Source: Bacteroidales bacterium (GTDB lineage: Bacteria; Bacteroidota; Bacteroidia; Bacteroidales; UBA932). Taken from it: DNA of 37,910 bases. This document shows positions 1 through 8,883 of this stretch, one piece after another; within the stretch, counting starts at the first letter, position 1; every line of letters starts with the position of its first letter. The translations under genes and the position numbers were made by a program. The stretch covers positions 1 through 37,910 of the forward strand of contig JAKSJM010000025.1 of NCBI GenBank assembly GCA_024398075.1. The letters are read 5' to 3'. The notes under the pieces are model-generated. The model saw nothing but the letters and a program-made list of their open reading frames with translations. It did no database searches and was not told the DNA's origin.

Positions 1-20
1 CTACGGCGTTCGCGCCGTGG
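1..20. terminator. GC-rich hairpin at the window edge, possible terminator
   Basis: An 8-bp stem (CTACGGCG with CGCCGTGG, one G-T wobble) closes a TTCG loop. It lies 31 bases before the first gene and is followed by CGTAACTTTT, which could end a transcript entering from the left. The T run is not directly at the stem, and the upstream gene is outside the window, so terminator is only the likeliest reading. TAACTTTT at 23-30 also matches seven of eight bases of the Bacteroidota -7 box and could start the transcript of the next gene. Confidence 0.35.
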
Positions 21-51
21 CGTAACTTTTATAAAATTAACGAACTATTGT

Positions 52-891
52 ATGAGAAAACTCCTCCTTTTTATAGCCGCATCCTTGATAGGCGCATCTG
101 TGTCTGCACAGCCATCTGTGCCTAAGTCTTATGTATTTGCTGGACAGAAAGTTAGCTTTGAACGCTCAGACATGTATGAGCGAATGGATAGGGAAGTGAT
201 AGCTTTCACGTATATGCATTCCACGTCCATTCTGATGCTGAAAAGGTCTTCGAAGTTCTTCCCGCAGGTGGAACCTATATTGAAGGAGTATGGCTTGCCT
301 GACGACCTCAAGTACATTATGGTCATAGAAAGTAATCTCGATCCTAATGCATACTCGAAGGCTGGCGCAGCGGGCTTGTGGCAGTTGATGCCTGCAGTTG
401 CGCGTGAGAATGGACTGGAGGTGAATGCCAATGTTGATGAGCGCTACAACGTAGAGAAAGCTACTCGCGTGGCATGCAAGATATTGAAGAAATCTTATGC
501 CAAGTTCGGTGACTGGCTCACAGTAGCGGCAGCGTATAATGCAGGTCAGGGTGGAATCTCCTCTCGCCTTGAGAAACAGCATCAGACCAAGGCCCAGGAT
601 TTGTGGCTCGTGGAGGAGACTTCACGCTACATGTTCCGAGTGATGGCTGCGAAGATGATGTTCGAGGATCCTGCAAGCTTCGGGTTTATGGTTCCAGAAA
701 TGTCTAAGTATCAGTATGTCGCGCCTAGGGAAGTGGTAACTGTGAAGGACCCCGTCTCGAACTTGGTTGAGTTCGCGCTCAAACACGCAGTAACCTACGC
801 ACAGCTGAAATCAGCGAACCTTTGGTTACGCGAGGACAAGCTGAACAACACATCACATAAAGAATATAGGATAATAATACCATCAGAATAA
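52..891 (+). CDS. Lytic transglycosylase, SLT domain (MltD/MltE-like), exported
   Basis: This protein probably cleaves the MurNAc-GlcNAc bond of peptidoglycan non-hydrolytically in the periplasm. A signal peptide covers residues 1-19 (cleavage near VSAQ). The SLT domain spans about residues 73-215: the catalytic glutamate is E93 in VIESNLDP, followed by GLWQLMP (108-114) and AYNAG (161-165), the three signature motifs of the goose-lysozyme-like fold. At 279 residues it is shorter than MltD, and no LysM repeat is visible in the C-terminal 60 residues. The stop codon shares a base with the next start (TAATG), so the two genes are probably cotranscribed. Family assignment is firm; the precise cellular role is inference. 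Confidence 0.9.
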   Translation: MRKLLLFIAASLIGASVSAQPSVPKSYVFAGQKVSFERSDMYERMDREVIAFTYMHSTSILMLKRSSKFFPQVEPILKEYGLPDDLKYIMVIESNLDPNAYSKAGAAGLWQLMPAVARENGLEVNANVDERYNVEKATRVACKILKKSYAKFGDWLTVAAAYNAGQGGISSRLEKQHQTKAQDLWLVEETSRYMFRVMAAKMMFEDPASFGFMVPEMSKYQYVAPREVVTVKDPVSNLVEFALKHAVTYAQLKSANLWLREDKLNNTSHKEYRIIIPSE

Positions 892-1403
892 TGAAAAGAT
901 TTTTTACTGTCATTGCGGCGCTCGCTACATGTCTAAGCGTAAGCGCTATTGAACTCCCAAATGAAAAGGGTGTCATGACCGCCAATGGTCATGTGGGACT
1001 TATGCCTGGTATAGGCTTGAATGGTTCATTGGATTATACATTAATGGATGATATGGGTCCAGGCCATTTCACTGTCGGCGGTTTTCTTGGTTTCAATGGT
1101 TCCTCTTCTGTGGCGTCTTACAATAGCTCTGCTTTCACATTCGCCGTACTTCCTCGTGTGACTTATGGAGTTAATTTTACCACTGACTTCGAGGCACATG
1201 TCGGTGCGATGGCTGGACCTGGATTCTATTCAAGCAAGACACGTGCCGAAGCCGGCGTCAAGAAGGAATCTTACGTACAGATGTCCTGCGGTTTCGTTGT
1301 AGGTGCCAAGTACTTCATGTTCGGTGATATGGGCCTCTCTGCTGAGCTTGGCTACATCACTGACATGTCGTACTTGAACCTCGGTGTCACTTACAGATTC
1401 TAG
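891..1403 (+). CDS. Small outer-membrane beta-barrel-like protein, unknown function
   Basis: A 170-residue protein with a signal peptide (residues 1-19, ending VSA-IE). The mature part alternates short hydrophobic and polar segments rich in Gly, Ser, Tyr and Phe and ends in YRF; a terminal aromatic residue is typical of outer-membrane beta-barrels. Repeated elements such as GHVGLMPGIG, GGFLGFNG and GFVVGAKYFMFGD look like transmembrane strands with turns. I cannot assign a family. It follows the lytic transglycosylase with a one-base TAATG overlap. Its stop codon lies in CTAG, which is also the stop of the opposing gene. Confidence 0.7.
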   Translation: MKRFFTVIAALATCLSVSAIELPNEKGVMTANGHVGLMPGIGLNGSLDYTLMDDMGPGHFTVGGFLGFNGSSSVASYNSSAFTFAVLPRVTYGVNFTTDFEAHVGAMAGPGFYSSKTRAEAGVKKESYVQMSCGFVVGAKYFMFGDMGLSAELGYITDMSYLNLGVTYRF

Positions 1404-2740
1404 TCTGTATATTCTGGTAGACCCTCATACATGAGCTTCCAGATAGTTGTGAAGATTCCTTCGCGACTGTCTATCGTTCCGAGCTCCTGGGATCTGCGAG
1501 TAACCATGATGCCGAGCTCTCTGAGCTTAGCGACGAAACAATCCTCGAAATAGCTGTTCCTGATGTTCCTGGAGACATTCAGGAACAGTTTTCCGTTACA
1601 GCTGACGCAAGCGGCTGCACCGCTTGTGCCTCTTTGACGACCAAGTACGAAGTCCATCTCCTTGATGTAAGGTTTGATAGCCTCTGGCAGATCTACATTG
1701 CCAAGGTTTGAAATGGTCTGTGAGCAGTACCTGTCTCCCTTGATCTTGGCCACAAGATCTATTATCGGCTTCTTGATGAAGCGTGGGATCATTGCTATCC
1801 CCTTGTTGTCTTCCAAGTTCACATTTCCTGCCACTTTTTTCTCGATTTCACCGTGGAGGAGGTAGTATTTCTTCTGGGCGACGACGGTCTCTATGAGTTC
1901 CTCAAATGAAAGATATCCATTTGTGACATCGATTCCGACGAATATGTATGATGAGAAGTTCCTAAGTGTGTTCACTGAATAAATGTTTCTCAGATCGATA
2001 GGAACGCTGATCTTGAGCACGTTCTTTCTGTTGCTGCTGTCGTCTGCCCTATGGACATCCTGGAGAGCCTCAAGCATGCATGCAGCAAGCAGCTCTGTGA
2101 TGGTGCAATTATATTCCTTGGCTGTTTTCTTGATGTCGTCTATAGGCATGATGATCCTCTCGTTGTGGAGAGCACTGTACTTGCTCTTGGTGCCAGGGAT
2201 ATGATAAGCTATCTCGTTGTTGTCCAGGCGTCCTTTCTTCCCACTGAACATCCTGAATTTGTCGACAAGCATCTCCTTGGATGGCTCCTCAGAAGGATCA
2301 AGTACCAAGTCGTTGTACTCGATCTCCAGACCATGCTTCAGACGAAGATACTCGGCTGCCAGGGTCAGAAGGAAAGTCTGTCCACCATGTCCGTCGGTCA
2401 GTGCATGGAATACATCCAAATATATAGTACATCCTTCTGAGAATACCTTGAACAGAAAACCATGCTTGAAGTCGAAGCCGTTTCTGTTCAGCTTATGATC
2501 TGTGCTGAGGCTCGGAGTCTTGTGGTTGCTCTTGAGGCTCCACCAGAAGAAACCATTCTCCAGATAACATCCGAAATTAGGGATTCTCTTCACGGTGGCT
2601 TTCAGCGCTTCCTCGAGGGTCGCGCTGTCCACATACTCGTTAAGGGTGATTCCCATCCTGAAAAGTGAAGCATACTTCTTAGTAAGAGAAGCAGGATATA
2701 TGTTGGCCGCATTGTCAAGTTTCATGTCGATGTTTGTCAT
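1400..2740 (-). CDS. Alcohol acetyltransferase / condensation-fold (CoA-dependent acyltransferase superfamily) protein
   Basis: A cytoplasmic protein of 446 residues from this start. The motif HALTDG at 112-117 is the HxxxDG catalytic signature shared by condensation domains, PapA-type acyltransferases and alcohol acetyltransferases, and no carrier or adenylation domain is attached. It probably moves an acyl group from CoA to a hydroxyl or amine acceptor, but the substrate cannot be read from the sequence. The frame stays open to an ATG at 2818, but a promoter-like TACCTTTGC (2770-2778) lies inside that extension, so I chose the ATG at 2740, which begins MTNIDMKLDN. It stands alone between a convergent gene on its 3' side and a divergent one on its 5' side. 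Confidence 0.65.
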   Translation of the reverse strand: MTNIDMKLDNAANIYPASLTKKYASLFRMGITLNEYVDSATLEEALKATVKRIPNFGCYLENGFFWWSLKSNHKTPSLSTDHKLNRNGFDFKHGFLFKVFSEGCTIYLDVFHALTDGHGGQTFLLTLAAEYLRLKHGLEIEYNDLVLDPSEEPSKEMLVDKFRMFSGKKGRLDNNEIAYHIPGTKSKYSALHNERIIMPIDDIKKTAKEYNCTITELLAACMLEALQDVHRADDSSNRKNVLKISVPIDLRNIYSVNTLRNFSSYIFVGIDVTNGYLSFEELIETVVAQKKYYLLHGEIEKKVAGNVNLEDNKGIAMIPRFIKKPIIDLVAKIKGDRYCSQTISNLGNVDLPEAIKPYIKEMDFVLGRQRGTSGAAACVSCNGKLFLNVSRNIRNSYFEDCFVAKLRELGIMVTRRSQELGTIDSREGIFTTIWKLMYEGLPEYTD

Positions 2741-2769
2741 AACTGTTTTGTTTAAAAGGTTCAACGTTT

Positions 2770-2778
2770 GCAAAGGTA
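2770..2778 (-). promoter_or_regulatory. Bacteroidota -7 box for the acyltransferase-like gene
   Basis: On the minus strand this reads TACCTTTGC, a full match to the TAnnTTTG -7 consensus with the frequent trailing pyrimidine. It is 29 bases before the ATG at 2740. No clear TTTG is present at -33. The box argues against the longer reading frame start at 2818, which would lie upstream of the transcription start. Confidence 0.55.
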
Positions 2779-2896
2779 CCGTGGTTGCTTCGCTCGGGGA
2801 AGGAAATGCCATTATCACCCCATTTCTGTGATAAAAACGTGGTTTTTGTGACTAAAATTGCGTTTTTAGGGATTAAAATAGGTGTAAATTATGCTT

Positions 2897-2917
2897 CGTC
2901 ACTTCATCAAAGTGACG
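2897..2917. promoter_or_regulatory. Perfect inverted repeat in the divergent intergenic region
   Basis: CGTCACTT and AAGTGACG form perfect 8-bp arms around CATCA. The site lies in the 230-base region between the divergent acyltransferase and GH89 genes, 54 bases before the GH89 start. There is no T run after it, so an operator is likelier than a terminator. A weak -7-like TATATTGTG follows at 2937-2945. Apart from this, the promoter box at 2770-2778 and A/T-rich sequence, I see nothing in the region. Confidence 0.4.
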
Positions 2918-2970
2918 TAAATGAGAAATAAATGCCTATATTGTGGGAAAATTATTAAGATTCAATAATT

Positions 2971-5184
2971 ATGAAAAAGATTCTCGGTGGACTTCTTGTG
3001 CTGGCTGTTGTTGCATGCCTGGCCTTCTCCTGTAAATCTGAACCTCTAAACGAAGACGTTGTCGCTGCGGAAGCTTTGGCGAAACGAGTTGTTGGTCACA
3101 AGGCCGGCAAGATATTATTCAAGGCTGCACCTGCAGACACGTCGGACTATTTCGTACTTGAAACCAAGGGCTCGAAGGTGGTTATCAGCGGAAACAATGC
3201 AAACTCTATGGCAGTAGGACTCAACCATTACCTTAAGTACTACTGTAATGTGGAGTTCGGCTGGCTTCTGAATGATACTTTTGAGATGCCTAAGAAGCTG
3301 CCGGTTGTGCCCGAACCTGTGAAGGTATATGCTAGAGTACCTGAGAGGTTCTTCCTTAATTATTGTACCTATGGTTATACCATGCCTTGGTGGCAATGGC
3401 AGGACTGGGAGCACTTCATCGACTGGATGGCACTCAATGGCGTGAATCTACCTCTTGCCATAACGGGTCAGGAGTCCATCTGGTATCAGATCTGGACTGA
3501 AATGGGCCTTACCGATGAGGAAGTCAGAAACTATTTCACCGGTCCTAGTCATCTACCTTGGCACAGAATGCAGAATATTGATCGCTGGTTTGCACCACTA
3601 CCACAGTGCTGGCTTGACGAGCAGCTTGAACTCCAGAAAAAGATCACCGCGCGCGAGCGTGAGCTCAATATGCGTCCTGTCCTTCCTGCTTTTGCAGGCC
3701 ACGTTCCGAGAGATTTGGCACGTATCTATCCTGATGCTCCAATGACTCAGCTCGAGGCATGGTCGGGCTATCAGGATGAGTATGCTTGTACCTTCCTGGA
3801 CCCAATGAGCGACCTTTACACTGAGATACAGAAGAAGTTTGTTGAGAAGGAAACAGAAATATACGGAACTGATCATGTCTATGGAATAGATATCTTCAAT
3901 GAGCTCATGCCTCCTAGCTGGGAACCTGACTACTTAGGACGAGTTAGCCGTCAGGTTTACGAGTCCCTCCAGGCTGCAGATCCTGACGCTACCTGGCTTC
4001 AGATGGGATGGCTTTTCTACAATGAGAGAAAGTACTGGACAAATGACAGGGTAGAGGCCTATCTCACATCTTTCCCTACCGATAAGCAGATACTCCTTGA
4101 CTACTATTGTGAGAGAATGGAGGTATGGCAGCGTACCGAGAGCTTCTATGGAGTGCCTTACGTATGGTGCTATCTCGGAAACTTCGGCGGAAATACATTC
4201 CTTTGCGGTCAGTTCGATGAGATCGATAAACGTATAGAAAACACCTTCGTTAATGGCGGCTCAAACTTCAAGGGCATTGGCGCTACGCTTGAAGGATTCG
4301 ATTGTAACCCTTACATCTACGAGTATATACTTGAGAAGGCTTGGCACTCACCTAAACAGTCCGACCTTCATACATGGGTGGATGCACTTGCTGACCAGCG
4401 CGTCGGAAAGGAGGATGCTGCAGCTCGTGAGGCGTGGAGGCTTCTTATCGATAGCGTGTATGTAACTCGCACCACCCCTGGACAGTCAAATGCCATTTCG
4501 CAGCGTCCTAATTTCGAGAGGACAAAGACCTATTATGGAAATAGTAGCCGAAAATACAAGAATGAGCATCTTAAGACCGCGCTTGGCCAGCTTCTTCAGG
4601 TGGAGTCGAATAGCACTGCCTACTCATTTGACGTCACAAACCTTACACGTCAGATGCTTGCAAACTACTTTGACCAGCTTAAGGGTAAGTATGCCAAGGC
4701 ATACGAAGAGGGCGATAGAGATGCGATGAAGAGCATCTCGGCCAAGATGATTGAGATCATCGAGGATGTAGACGATATCATTGGTACTCAGACATATTTC
4801 CTTGTCGGCAAGTGGATCAGCGACGCTCGCTCGTGGGGCGTTACCGACGAGGAGAAGAACTACTTTGAGGAGAATGCCCGTAACCTCATCACCACATGGA
4901 GCGATGCTGACATGCTGCTCAATGACTACGCGAGCCGTCAGTGGAATGGTCTTACCGGCTCGATGTACAAGGTCCGCTGGGAGAAGTTCTTCGCTGCTGT
5001 GGAGGCTTGCATGGACGAAGGTGCTGAGTGGGATGACGACCACTACAAGGCATTCAGCGACGATGTGACTGCTTTCGAGAAGTCATGGTGGGCTGACCGC
5101 CTCGGCACTTTCTCTTCAGTGCCAGTCGGTGACAGCAAGGCCAAGGCAAAGGAACTCTTCGCTAAATACGCAGAGGAGATCTAG
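2971..5184 (+). CDS. Alpha-N-acetylglucosaminidase lipoprotein (GH89, NAGLU-like)
   Basis: This protein is predicted to release terminal alpha-linked GlcNAc, which GH89 enzymes remove from mucin-type or heparan-type glycans. Its N-terminus is a lipoprotein signal with the lipobox AFSC (C21), so it should be anchored in a membrane facing the periplasm or surface. The 737 residues contain the NAGLU layout: a small N-terminal domain to about 105, a TIM barrel starting near YCTYGYTMPWWQWQDWEHFIDWM, and a helical C-terminal domain. Likely catalytic glutamates are E311 in DIFNELMPP and E441 in GATLEGF, matching the two conserved GH89 acids. Length is close to human NAGLU (743). The stop codon shares CTAG with the opposing phosphoesterase gene. 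Neighbouring genes encode other exported glycosidases but no SusC/D pair. Confidence 0.93.
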   Translation: MKKILGGLLVLAVVACLAFSCKSEPLNEDVVAAEALAKRVVGHKAGKILFKAAPADTSDYFVLETKGSKVVISGNNANSMAVGLNHYLKYYCNVEFGWLLNDTFEMPKKLPVVPEPVKVYARVPERFFLNYCTYGYTMPWWQWQDWEHFIDWMALNGVNLPLAITGQESIWYQIWTEMGLTDEEVRNYFTGPSHLPWHRMQNIDRWFAPLPQCWLDEQLELQKKITARERELNMRPVLPAFAGHVPRDLARIYPDAPMTQLEAWSGYQDEYACTFLDPMSDLYTEIQKKFVEKETEIYGTDHVYGIDIFNELMPPSWEPDYLGRVSRQVYESLQAADPDATWLQMGWLFYNERKYWTNDRVEAYLTSFPTDKQILLDYYCERMEVWQRTESFYGVPYVWCYLGNFGGNTFLCGQFDEIDKRIENTFVNGGSNFKGIGATLEGFDCNPYIYEYILEKAWHSPKQSDLHTWVDALADQRVGKEDAAAREAWRLLIDSVYVTRTTPGQSNAISQRPNFERTKTYYGNSSRKYKNEHLKTALGQLLQVESNSTAYSFDVTNLTRQMLANYFDQLKGKYAKAYEEGDRDAMKSISAKMIEIIEDVDDIIGTQTYFLVGKWISDARSWGVTDEEKNYFEENARNLITTWSDADMLLNDYASRQWNGLTGSMYKVRWEKFFAAVEACMDEGAEWDDDHYKAFSDDVTAFEKSWWADRLGTFSSVPVGDSKAKAKELFAKYAEEI

Positions 5185-6338
5185 AAATCGAAATCATAGC
5201 TATGCGTGAGGGTTCCGGCTACGTCGTGGATCCTCACGCTTACTTTATGGGCGTCGGCCTTTACATCCATTCTCTCCTTGTTTGAGTTCACGATGATGGT
5301 GTAGTCAGCATTGCCCCGCTCGCGAGGCTTCACCACGAAATGTTTGTGCTCGTGACCACAGAGCATCAGCTGTACGCCCGCTTCATTGAGGATGGGTGTG
5401 AACATCTCACTGATGCGTCGCTGGGTGTACCATGATGACTTTTCATTCAGCGTAGGGATGTGCATAATGCATATTTTAACCGGTGCTGAGGCGAATTCTG
5501 GAGCCTTGACGGCGTCCTTCAGCCACTGCGCCTCCTTCTCCCTATAGGCGTCGAAGTCGGCTGTGCCGAAGTACTCATCGTTGATGTCTGGTTTGTCCTC
5601 GCCGGCATCGAGCACTACAAATGCCACTGGTCCCTGGCGGAAAGTGTGATAAAGTTCGCCGGTACAGGTAGGGAAGAGCTTGCCGAATTCCTGGAACGCC
5701 AGATCGCGGGTCTCGTGGTTTCCTCTTGCGTATATCACAGGAAGAATCGCCGTCTTGTCCTCAACAGGTTTTATGATGGAGCTTAGAAGCGTGTCAAGGC
5801 TAGAGGAGAAGCTTACGATGTCTCCATTCAGCACCATGAAGTCGCTATTTGCCTGGCTTACGTCCTTCATCAGTGTGGCGTATTTCTTCACGTCGAAGTG
5901 CATGTCGTTTACGACTGAGAAGCTGCAGCTTCCCGCAGAATGGTCCAATGTCTTGAAAGAGAATGTCTTGCTGCTCTTTGTGTAGTCGTATTTGATATCG
6001 TATGCGCTGCTTTTCTCATTGACCTTCTTCGACACGATGCGATAGGTGTACTTTGTGCCTGGCGCGAGTCCGCTGACCTTCACGGTGTGGAGAGTTCCAA
6101 ACACCCTTCTGCCGGCGTATGTCTCGTAATACCTAGGCTTGGCGCTGCTATGGAAGGGCGAACCATCGTCCTCTCCCATCTCTACCCATCCAAACGACAG
6201 GGTCTCTGTAGCCCACATTATAGTCGCCTCCGTCTCGGAAACATTTGTTATCCAAGGACCTGCCTTGAAATCTATGCCTGCGGCAATGAGCAAGTTTGCG
6301 GAGAGTGCCGCAATGACGATGGAGATGATCTTTTTCAT
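5181..6338 (-). CDS. Exported metallophosphoesterase with N-terminal purple-acid-phosphatase-like domain
   Basis: A 385-residue calcineurin-like phosphoesterase. A signal peptide spans about residues 1-20. Residues 25-130 resemble the fibronectin-III-like domain of purple acid phosphatases (PWITNVSETEATIMW; LAPGTKYTYRI). The metal-binding motifs follow: DMH (145-147), NGD (171-173), GNHE (206-209) and CGHEHKH near the C-terminus. It is the last gene of a five-gene minus-strand operon and overlaps the gene before it by four bases (ATGA), so translational coupling is likely. The substrate is unknown; a phosphomonoester or phosphodiester scavenged in the periplasm is a reasonable inference. Confidence 0.85.
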   Translation of the reverse strand: MKKIISIVIAALSANLLIAAGIDFKAGPWITNVSETEATIMWATETLSFGWVEMGEDDGSPFHSSAKPRYYETYAGRRVFGTLHTVKVSGLAPGTKYTYRIVSKKVNEKSSAYDIKYDYTKSSKTFSFKTLDHSAGSCSFSVVNDMHFDVKKYATLMKDVSQANSDFMVLNGDIVSFSSSLDTLLSSIIKPVEDKTAILPVIYARGNHETRDLAFQEFGKLFPTCTGELYHTFRQGPVAFVVLDAGEDKPDINDEYFGTADFDAYREKEAQWLKDAVKAPEFASAPVKICIMHIPTLNEKSSWYTQRRISEMFTPILNEAGVQLMLCGHEHKHFVVKPRERGNADYTIIVNSNKERMDVKADAHKVSVRIHDVAGTLTHSYDFDF

Positions 6339-7762
6339 ACTATTTCTTCAATGGAGTCAATGCCATCCCTGGTGAGGGCGACGCGGAAGCGTCTGAAGCT
6401 CGTGCAGTCCTCGCTGGTCTGGAGTATAATGTTCATGAAATAAAGCCTTGTGCACGGTATTTCTTCCACGATGCCGTCTCTGTTTGCAGAAGCAATGTTC
6501 ACCACTGGGTTGTCCATTTTCTGCATGAAGTGGTTCAGGTGCAGACGTATGATGTCGTTGATGCCTGTGTTTTCGTAGATGGATGTCTGAGCCAGTTTTT
6601 GATTGTCAATGTGCACGGACATGCGGTAGAGTAAGGTCTTCTCATCCATGATCCTGTTCTCTACTGCATGGAGTCTTTTGGCATAGCGGACCCTTCTGAT
6701 ATTCTCGGGAATCTTGGAGTGATGGATAAAATCCACAGCTTCCTTGTACGTGCCGATTTTCTTGCCCTTGATGAGGATGGAAGCTTTGTTGTCGTGGAAT
6801 TTGCTTCCTATCTTGTGGGCGAAGTAAAAGCGTGATAGCTCCTTGATTCTATCCTTGATCATGTAGCTGATCACAAGGATTATGAAGAATGGGAGAGTGA
6901 AATTTCCGAACTTCTGCTGGAAAAAGAAGCTGACGACTGTTGCGAACACCATCGCAAGTCCTGCTGCTATGCTGAAGTATATCTGCTCGAGCAGCAATCC
7001 ATCCTTCTTTTTCGGAATGGATAGGAACATATCGCTCTCTATGTATTTCTTCAGGATGCTGTGTCTGTGAACAGTATCCCTGTTTGCTTGCTTCTCGCCT
7101 GGGATGAGGTTTGGATATTCTCTTTCTTCCCTATATGCAAATATGGTCTTCAGACTCTCGTGAATCTCGTCGGAATCCTTGATTTTCAGTAGCTTGATCC
7201 CGTAATACCTGATGATGTTTGAGATATAGTCATCTCCGTATGAGAAATATTCCAGGGCACTTACTGGAACTGATTTCCCTGTGATTATATCTTTTGATGC
7301 CGAGTACTCCCTAAGAATGTCAGTTGTCTGCTGCACATATTCATGGCATAGCATTTCCACGTCTTCAGCGGGAGACGCGCCTATTCGCCTCACGGCGTCT
7401 CGCGCTGCGCTCTTCACGATAGCAGAGAACATCTTTATCTGATACTCAAACTCATCCAGCGTGGCGTCAGAAGGCTCTGTAGCAAGGTGTGAGAATGCTT
7501 TGCGCAAGTATCCAAGTGGCTGCGCGTCACCGTGGACTATTTCGCCGAGGGGGTACTTAGGCGTAATCAGGCGCACGTTTGACTTTATGTCCTGATAGAA
7601 ATTTGCCTTCGTGTAAGTGTTTGGATTGATGTCCAGGCTTTTCGGGAAAAATAGCCACATGTTTGCAGAGAAGTCACTTTTACGGGACTTCTCGTCAGCG
7701 ACGAATCCTAACTTGAATTCAAGGGCGAACTTGTCGTGTATTTTCGTCGTTACCTCTATCAT
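6335..7762 (-). CDS. Unknown protein with a central pair of transmembrane helices
   Basis: A 475-residue protein I do not recognise. It has no signal peptide. Two hydrophobic segments at about residues 261-281 and 288-304 are the only membrane helices visible, leaving a soluble N-terminal part of about 260 residues and a C-terminal part of about 170, probably both cytoplasmic. The C-terminal part is rich in basic and aromatic residues (KELSRFYFAHKIGSKFHDNK). It is cotranslated with its neighbours: its ATG overlaps the stop of the GHL10-type gene and its stop overlaps the start of the phosphoesterase gene, both as ATGA. The context links it to an operon of exported hydrolases, so it might be a membrane-bound accessory or signalling protein; this is inference. 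Confidence 0.75.
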   Translation of the reverse strand: MIEVTTKIHDKFALEFKLGFVADEKSRKSDFSANMWLFFPKSLDINPNTYTKANFYQDIKSNVRLITPKYPLGEIVHGDAQPLGYLRKAFSHLATEPSDATLDEFEYQIKMFSAIVKSAARDAVRRIGASPAEDVEMLCHEYVQQTTDILREYSASKDIITGKSVPVSALEYFSYGDDYISNIIRYYGIKLLKIKDSDEIHESLKTIFAYREEREYPNLIPGEKQANRDTVHRHSILKKYIESDMFLSIPKKKDGLLLEQIYFSIAAGLAMVFATVVSFFFQQKFGNFTLPFFIILVISYMIKDRIKELSRFYFAHKIGSKFHDNKASILIKGKKIGTYKEAVDFIHHSKIPENIRRVRYAKRLHAVENRIMDEKTLLYRMSVHIDNQKLAQTSIYENTGINDIIRLHLNHFMQKMDNPVVNIASANRDGIVEEIPCTRLYFMNIILQTSEDCTSFRRFRVALTRDGIDSIEEIV

Positions 7763-8883
7763 CGGATCTTCTCAATTTCAGCCTTTACTGCATCCCAGTA
7801 CTCCGGGTGTTTTCTGAAAGGCTCAAGTGAGAATATGCAGAGACCATCGGCTCCGGAAGCCTTGGCATACTGGAAGTATTTACTGAAGTCGCCATCACGT
7901 GGTACGATGAATCCAGAGTAGAGTTTTGCAGGATTTCCCGCTGCTTTAAGTGCCTCTATGCCCTCACGAGATGCAGTCTCCACCCATTCTGCTGGCTGTG
8001 CGTATGAGTCGTGATAAATCATTGGACAAACGAAATCGCAGTCAGTGAAGTGAACCCAGTCCTGACGCACGAGCTTCTTTGATTCCTCCGGGGATGCGAA
8101 TACAGCTGCGGAAGAGACCTTGCCGCAGCGTTTGATCTCTGCGCACAGCTCGCTTGCCATCTTCGCCATGGAGTCCCACCTGAACTGCATCCACTCCTCA
8201 TTGGCTGTAGGGTCCTCGAGGTCCAATGGATCCGTTCCCGTCTGCGCCTTGAACTTCTCTCTGCAGACGTCGCAGTAGCAGCAGTCCCAGAGTGGATAGA
8301 CCTTGTCCTGCACTACGCCTCTTGACTCATGCAAGCCATATGGGAGTATGGCGTCCGGATAGCGGATAAAATCAAGGTGGATGCCTGTAAGCCCTTCTAC
8401 TTCAGCTAGTTCTCTTACCCTATCTTTTAGGTATTCTGTGACACCCTCGTGGTTCGGACAGAGAAATCTGTAATGCTCTCTGTTGTACATCTTGAAGTCT
8501 GCGAGGTTTGTCCCCTCGCCATTCACCTGGTACCAGTCGTGGTGAGCGTTCCTTAGTGACATCTCTGTCCTGTTTGTGGTCCACATCCATGCGTGGAGCT
8601 CCAGGTCATATTTCTTTGCGTAGACTGCAGCACGACGAAGGATGACAAGTGCCGCGCTGTCACGAAACGCGGTGCTGTCTCCCAGCACTTTCGGATATCC
8701 TCCATGGCACTCAATGAGGATGCCATCGAGCCCTGTCTCGGCCGCCCTTGCGAAATAGTCTTCGAGTACTTCCTCCTCCATGGATGCCTTGCCTGATACC
8801 CATGCATATACCTTAAAATGTTCCTTTGGGGTGCAGCTGCATAGCGTCAATGCTGCCAACGCTGTGATAATCTGTTTTTTCAT
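7759..8883 (-). CDS. GHL10/DUF187-type glycosyl hydrolase-like lipoprotein
   Basis: A 374-residue TIM-barrel protein with a lipoprotein signal (lipobox LCSC, C17). Family hallmarks are the N-terminal strand motif DGILIECHGG (about 53-62), ELHAWMWT (about 95-102) and GIHLDFIRYPD (168-177), where D171 corresponds to the conserved acid of the hydrolase-like family. A cysteine cluster CCYCDVC followed by REKF, common in this family, may bind a metal or form disulfides. Members are putative glycosidases; the activity of this subgroup is not something I can name. It overlaps both neighbours by four bases (ATGA), inside the five-gene operon. Confidence 0.8.
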   Translation of the reverse strand: MKKQIITALAALTLCSCTPKEHFKVYAWVSGKASMEEEVLEDYFARAAETGLDGILIECHGGYPKVLGDSTAFRDSAALVILRRAAVYAKKYDLELHAWMWTTNRTEMSLRNAHHDWYQVNGEGTNLADFKMYNREHYRFLCPNHEGVTEYLKDRVRELAEVEGLTGIHLDFIRYPDAILPYGLHESRGVVQDKVYPLWDCCYCDVCREKFKAQTGTDPLDLEDPTANEEWMQFRWDSMAKMASELCAEIKRCGKVSSAAVFASPEESKKLVRQDWVHFTDCDFVCPMIYHDSYAQPAEWVETASREGIEALKAAGNPAKLYSGFIVPRDGDFSKYFQYAKASGADGLCIFSLEPFRKHPEYWDAVKAEIEKIR

